A DNA stretch of 6,159 nt from Deltaproteobacteria bacterium (GTDB lineage Bacteria > UBA10199 > DSSB01): the NCBI GenBank assembly GCA_021772695.1, contig JAJFLL010000141.1:1-6159 (forward strand), written 5' to 3'. Made by a program: the position numbers and the translations under genes. The notes under the pieces were generated by a model. The model saw only the letters and a list, made by a program, of their open reading frames with translations, was not told the origin of the DNA and ran no database searches. Each line of letters begins with the position of its first letter. Positions within the stretch are counted from its first letter, which is position 1. Shown piece by piece: positions 4,488 to 6,159 of this stretch.

Positions 4488-5972
4488 TTAATGGTGATGC
4501 TCACTGTCTTGAGCGTCGGGAGTCTTTTCCTTTTTTTCTCCCGGTTTAGTTTTCATTGGAACAAGATCCATCCCGCATATGGGGCATTGTCCCGGCGATG
4601 GTTTCCGAACCTCGGGGTGCATGGGGCAAGTATACATCGGTGCTTGCTCATCGGCTTCACTTCCAACCCCCAGTGCTACATCCGCCACCGTACCCGGCGG
4701 GTTGTCGTACCAGCCGTTTTCGTCCCCCGGCTTTAGATGGTCGCGAATCTTGACGACCGTAAACATCCCGCCCATGCCGATATTTCCGAATTGCCCTACC
4801 CCGGCCATCATCGGCAAGGTATTGGGAGGCCCTTTCATATGCTTGGCATGCATTTGATGTTCATCCATTCCCTTCTCCCCCATCGCCATATAGCCGGGGA
4901 TGAATTTCTTCATCTTTCCTTCAATTTTGCTTTGATCAACCCCCAAGAGATTCGGGACTTCATGACTCATGGCGTTCATCGGGTGATGTCTCTTGTGACA
5001 ATGCATCGCCCAATCCCCGGGGATCGCGACAAATTCAAAATCGCGGGTTTGTCCCGGGGCGACCAATACAGTGGTCTCGGGCCATTGAGCAGTTTCGGGG
5101 ATGTCTCCACCGTCCGTGGCCACGACTTTAAAGGTATGTCCATGGAGGTGGATGGGATGGGTGTCCTGGGCAACGTTGGCCAGCCGGACCCTCACCCGCT
5201 CCCCGGTCTGTGCCATCAGGGGTTCCGTACCGGGATAGGCCCGGCTGTTGAAGGTAAAAATATTAAAGTCGGTCATGATATTGGGGTTAGGGCCTTTGGA
5301 ACCGGGCTGGACAAACCACTCGCTCAAGAAGATCGCGTAATCCTTGTCAATTTTCTTTTCGGGTTTTTTGGGATGGATGATGAAAAATCCCATGGTCCCT
5401 AACCCGATCTGGACCATTTCATCGCCGTGGGAATGATACATCTGGGTCCCATGTTGCTTGAGGGTAAATTCGTAGATGAATGTTTCCCCGGGCTCAATAC
5501 CTTTTTGGTTAAGACCCTTTACTCCGTCCATGCCGCTCGGCAGTAGGACCCCGTGCCAATGGACCGCGGTGGGTTCCGGCAATTTATTCGTCACGTAGAT
5601 GCGGACCCGATCACCCTCCACCGTTTCGATGGTAGGGCCCGGGGTCCGACCATTATAGCCCCAGGCCTTTATTTTCATCCCGGGGGCAATCTCCCATTCA
5701 ATTTCTTCGACCGTCAGTCGAAACACCTTGACCCCGTCGACCATCTTCCACTTCAAGGTCTCCCCGTTGGGGGTGATCACCGGCGTATATCCCAAATCAT
5801 TTTCCGAAGATGAATTGGGTTTTGAATCCCCATCGGGAGAAGCTGATTTTCCCATGGAAGCATGATCCTGACCGGTTCCCTCAGTATGGGGGTTGGAAGC
5901 AGTCGGACTGCATCCAGCTGGCGCCAATAGAGCCATCAAGAGAGTGAAATGCATTAAATTTGGAAATTTCAT
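4488..5972 (-). CDS. Two-domain multicopper oxidase with C-terminal heavy-metal-binding domain
   Basis: This exported oxidase has 494 residues. The N-terminus is a signal ending in PAGC (cysteine 21), so it is probably a lipoprotein, though proline at -3 is unusual. A Ser/Gly-rich linker runs to about residue 60. Copper ligands are in order: HWHG (H138, H140), HSHG (H180, H182), HPIHLHGH (H272, H275, H277) and HCHKRHHPMNAM (H324, C325, H326, H330, axial M335). Only about 90 residues separate motifs 2 and 3, against about 300 in CueO-type enzymes. This indicates two cupredoxin domains, like small laccases, with the type-1 site in the second domain. After a Met/His-rich stretch (about 361-403) comes YTCPMHPEV, then CPICGMDLVP (447-472): a heavy-metal-binding domain with C449, C463 and C466. 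The tail ends EHHH. The enzyme would couple oxidation of a substrate, such as Cu(I), to reduction of oxygen to water. AAGGA precedes the start. It lies 29 bases after the TolC-like gene and 14 before the YHS lipoprotein. Fe(II), Mn(II) or phenolic substrates are possible alternatives. Confidence 0.9.
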   Translation of the reverse strand: MKFPNLMHFTLLMALLAPAGCSPTASNPHTEGTGQDHASMGKSASPDGDSKPNSSSENDLGYTPVITPNGETLKWKMVDGVKVFRLTVEEIEWEIAPGMKIKAWGYNGRTPGPTIETVEGDRVRIYVTNKLPEPTAVHWHGVLLPSGMDGVKGLNQKGIEPGETFIYEFTLKQHGTQMYHSHGDEMVQIGLGTMGFFIIHPKKPEKKIDKDYAIFLSEWFVQPGSKGPNPNIMTDFNIFTFNSRAYPGTEPLMAQTGERVRVRLANVAQDTHPIHLHGHTFKVVATDGGDIPETAQWPETTVLVAPGQTRDFEFVAIPGDWAMHCHKRHHPMNAMSHEVPNLLGVDQSKIEGKMKKFIPGYMAMGEKGMDEHQMHAKHMKGPPNTLPMMAGVGQFGNIGMGGMFTVVKIRDHLKPGDENGWYDNPPGTVADVALGVGSEADEQAPMYTCPMHPEVRKPSPGQCPICGMDLVPMKTKPGEKKEKTPDAQDSEHHH

Positions 5973-6001
5973 AAATATTCCTTTTTAAAATCCTTTGAAA
6001 T

Positions 6002-6159
6002 TTATTTTTTAACAGAAGACCGATCACTATTATTTAAACTTGTCCCAACCGCCCTTTCGAGTTGGGCCCGGTGAATCCAATAATCGCGAAGCGTCTCGAC
6101 ATAACTTCGATTGGCGCTAATTTCCTCTTTTTTGGCCTGCAACAGGTCAAAGGGACTCT
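6002..6159 (-). CDS. C-terminal end of a TolC-family outer-membrane efflux protein (partial)
   Basis: Only the last 51 residues are in the window, ending at a TAA (complement of 6002-6004). They read SPFDLLQAKKEEISANRSYV, then ETLRDYWIHRAQLERAVG, then a polar tail. The pattern 'spf.LL.ak..e..a...Y...l.dYW..ra.LerAvG' is the conserved closing helix of TolC/CusC-type outer-membrane channels, which are the exit ducts of tripartite efflux pumps. The transported substrate is not visible here. The multicopper oxidase starts 29 bases downstream on the same strand, which suggests a metal, most likely copper. The pump and adaptor subunits are expected beyond the right edge, if present. Confidence 0.82.
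   Translation of the reverse strand, partial: SPFDLLQAKKEEISANRSYVETLRDYWIHRAQLERAVGTSLNNSDRSSVKK

Noticed and set aside
4737..5402. Long plus-strand open frame of 221 codons antisense to the multicopper oxidase
   Set aside because: It lies wholly within the oxidase gene, has no recognisable motif, and is explained by the GC-rich codon pattern of the real gene on the other strand.

Overview
The window looks like ordinary bacterial chromosome from a Gram-negative organism. Supporting this are a TolC-type outer-membrane efflux protein, three predicted lipoproteins, purine-rich Shine-Dalgarno sites and dense gene packing. I cannot assign a phylum from the sequence. The combination of a two-domain multicopper oxidase, a YHS-like lipoprotein and a small secreted helical protein would suit an environmental lineage (Nitrospirota, NC10 or deltaproteobacteria-like), but that is a guess.

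Layout. Bases 1-112 hold the C-terminal end of a plus-strand gene that resembles a DMT/EamA transporter. It is followed at 124-369 by a small one-helix SHOCT-domain membrane protein. Convergent to these, on the minus strand, are a D-lactate dehydrogenase (384-1406, ldhA) and, upstream of it in transcription order, a small secreted helical protein of unknown function (1452-1793). A 239-base divergent intergenic region (1794-2032) carries a plausible minus-strand promoter and repeated ATGATCC words. On the plus strand follow an AT-rich lipoprotein of the amidohydrolase-2 family (2033-3130), a 149-base gap with a 12-bp perfect palindrome and a long imperfect hairpin, and a seven-helix DUF6629-like membrane protein (3280-3984).

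From about 3865 to the right edge everything is on the minus strand and reads as one metal-handling operon. In transcription order it contains the end of a TolC-family outer-membrane channel (6159-6002), a two-domain multicopper oxidase with a fused C-terminal heavy-metal-binding domain (5972-4488), a YHS-like cysteine-rich lipoprotein (4473-4099) and possibly a 76-residue membrane peptide (4095-3865) that overlaps the end of the DUF6629-like gene. Gaps are 29, 14 and 3 bases. The likely joint role is copper (or related metal) export, oxidation and periplasmic sequestration. The rest of the operon, perhaps an RND or other efflux pump, would lie beyond 6159.

I found no CRISPR array, tRNA, rRNA, insertion sequence or convincing new defence or mobile system. 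The most interesting points are the metal operon's compact multidomain oxidase, its uncharacterised small partners, the foreign-looking amidohydrolase lipoprotein, and the structured intergenic sequences.
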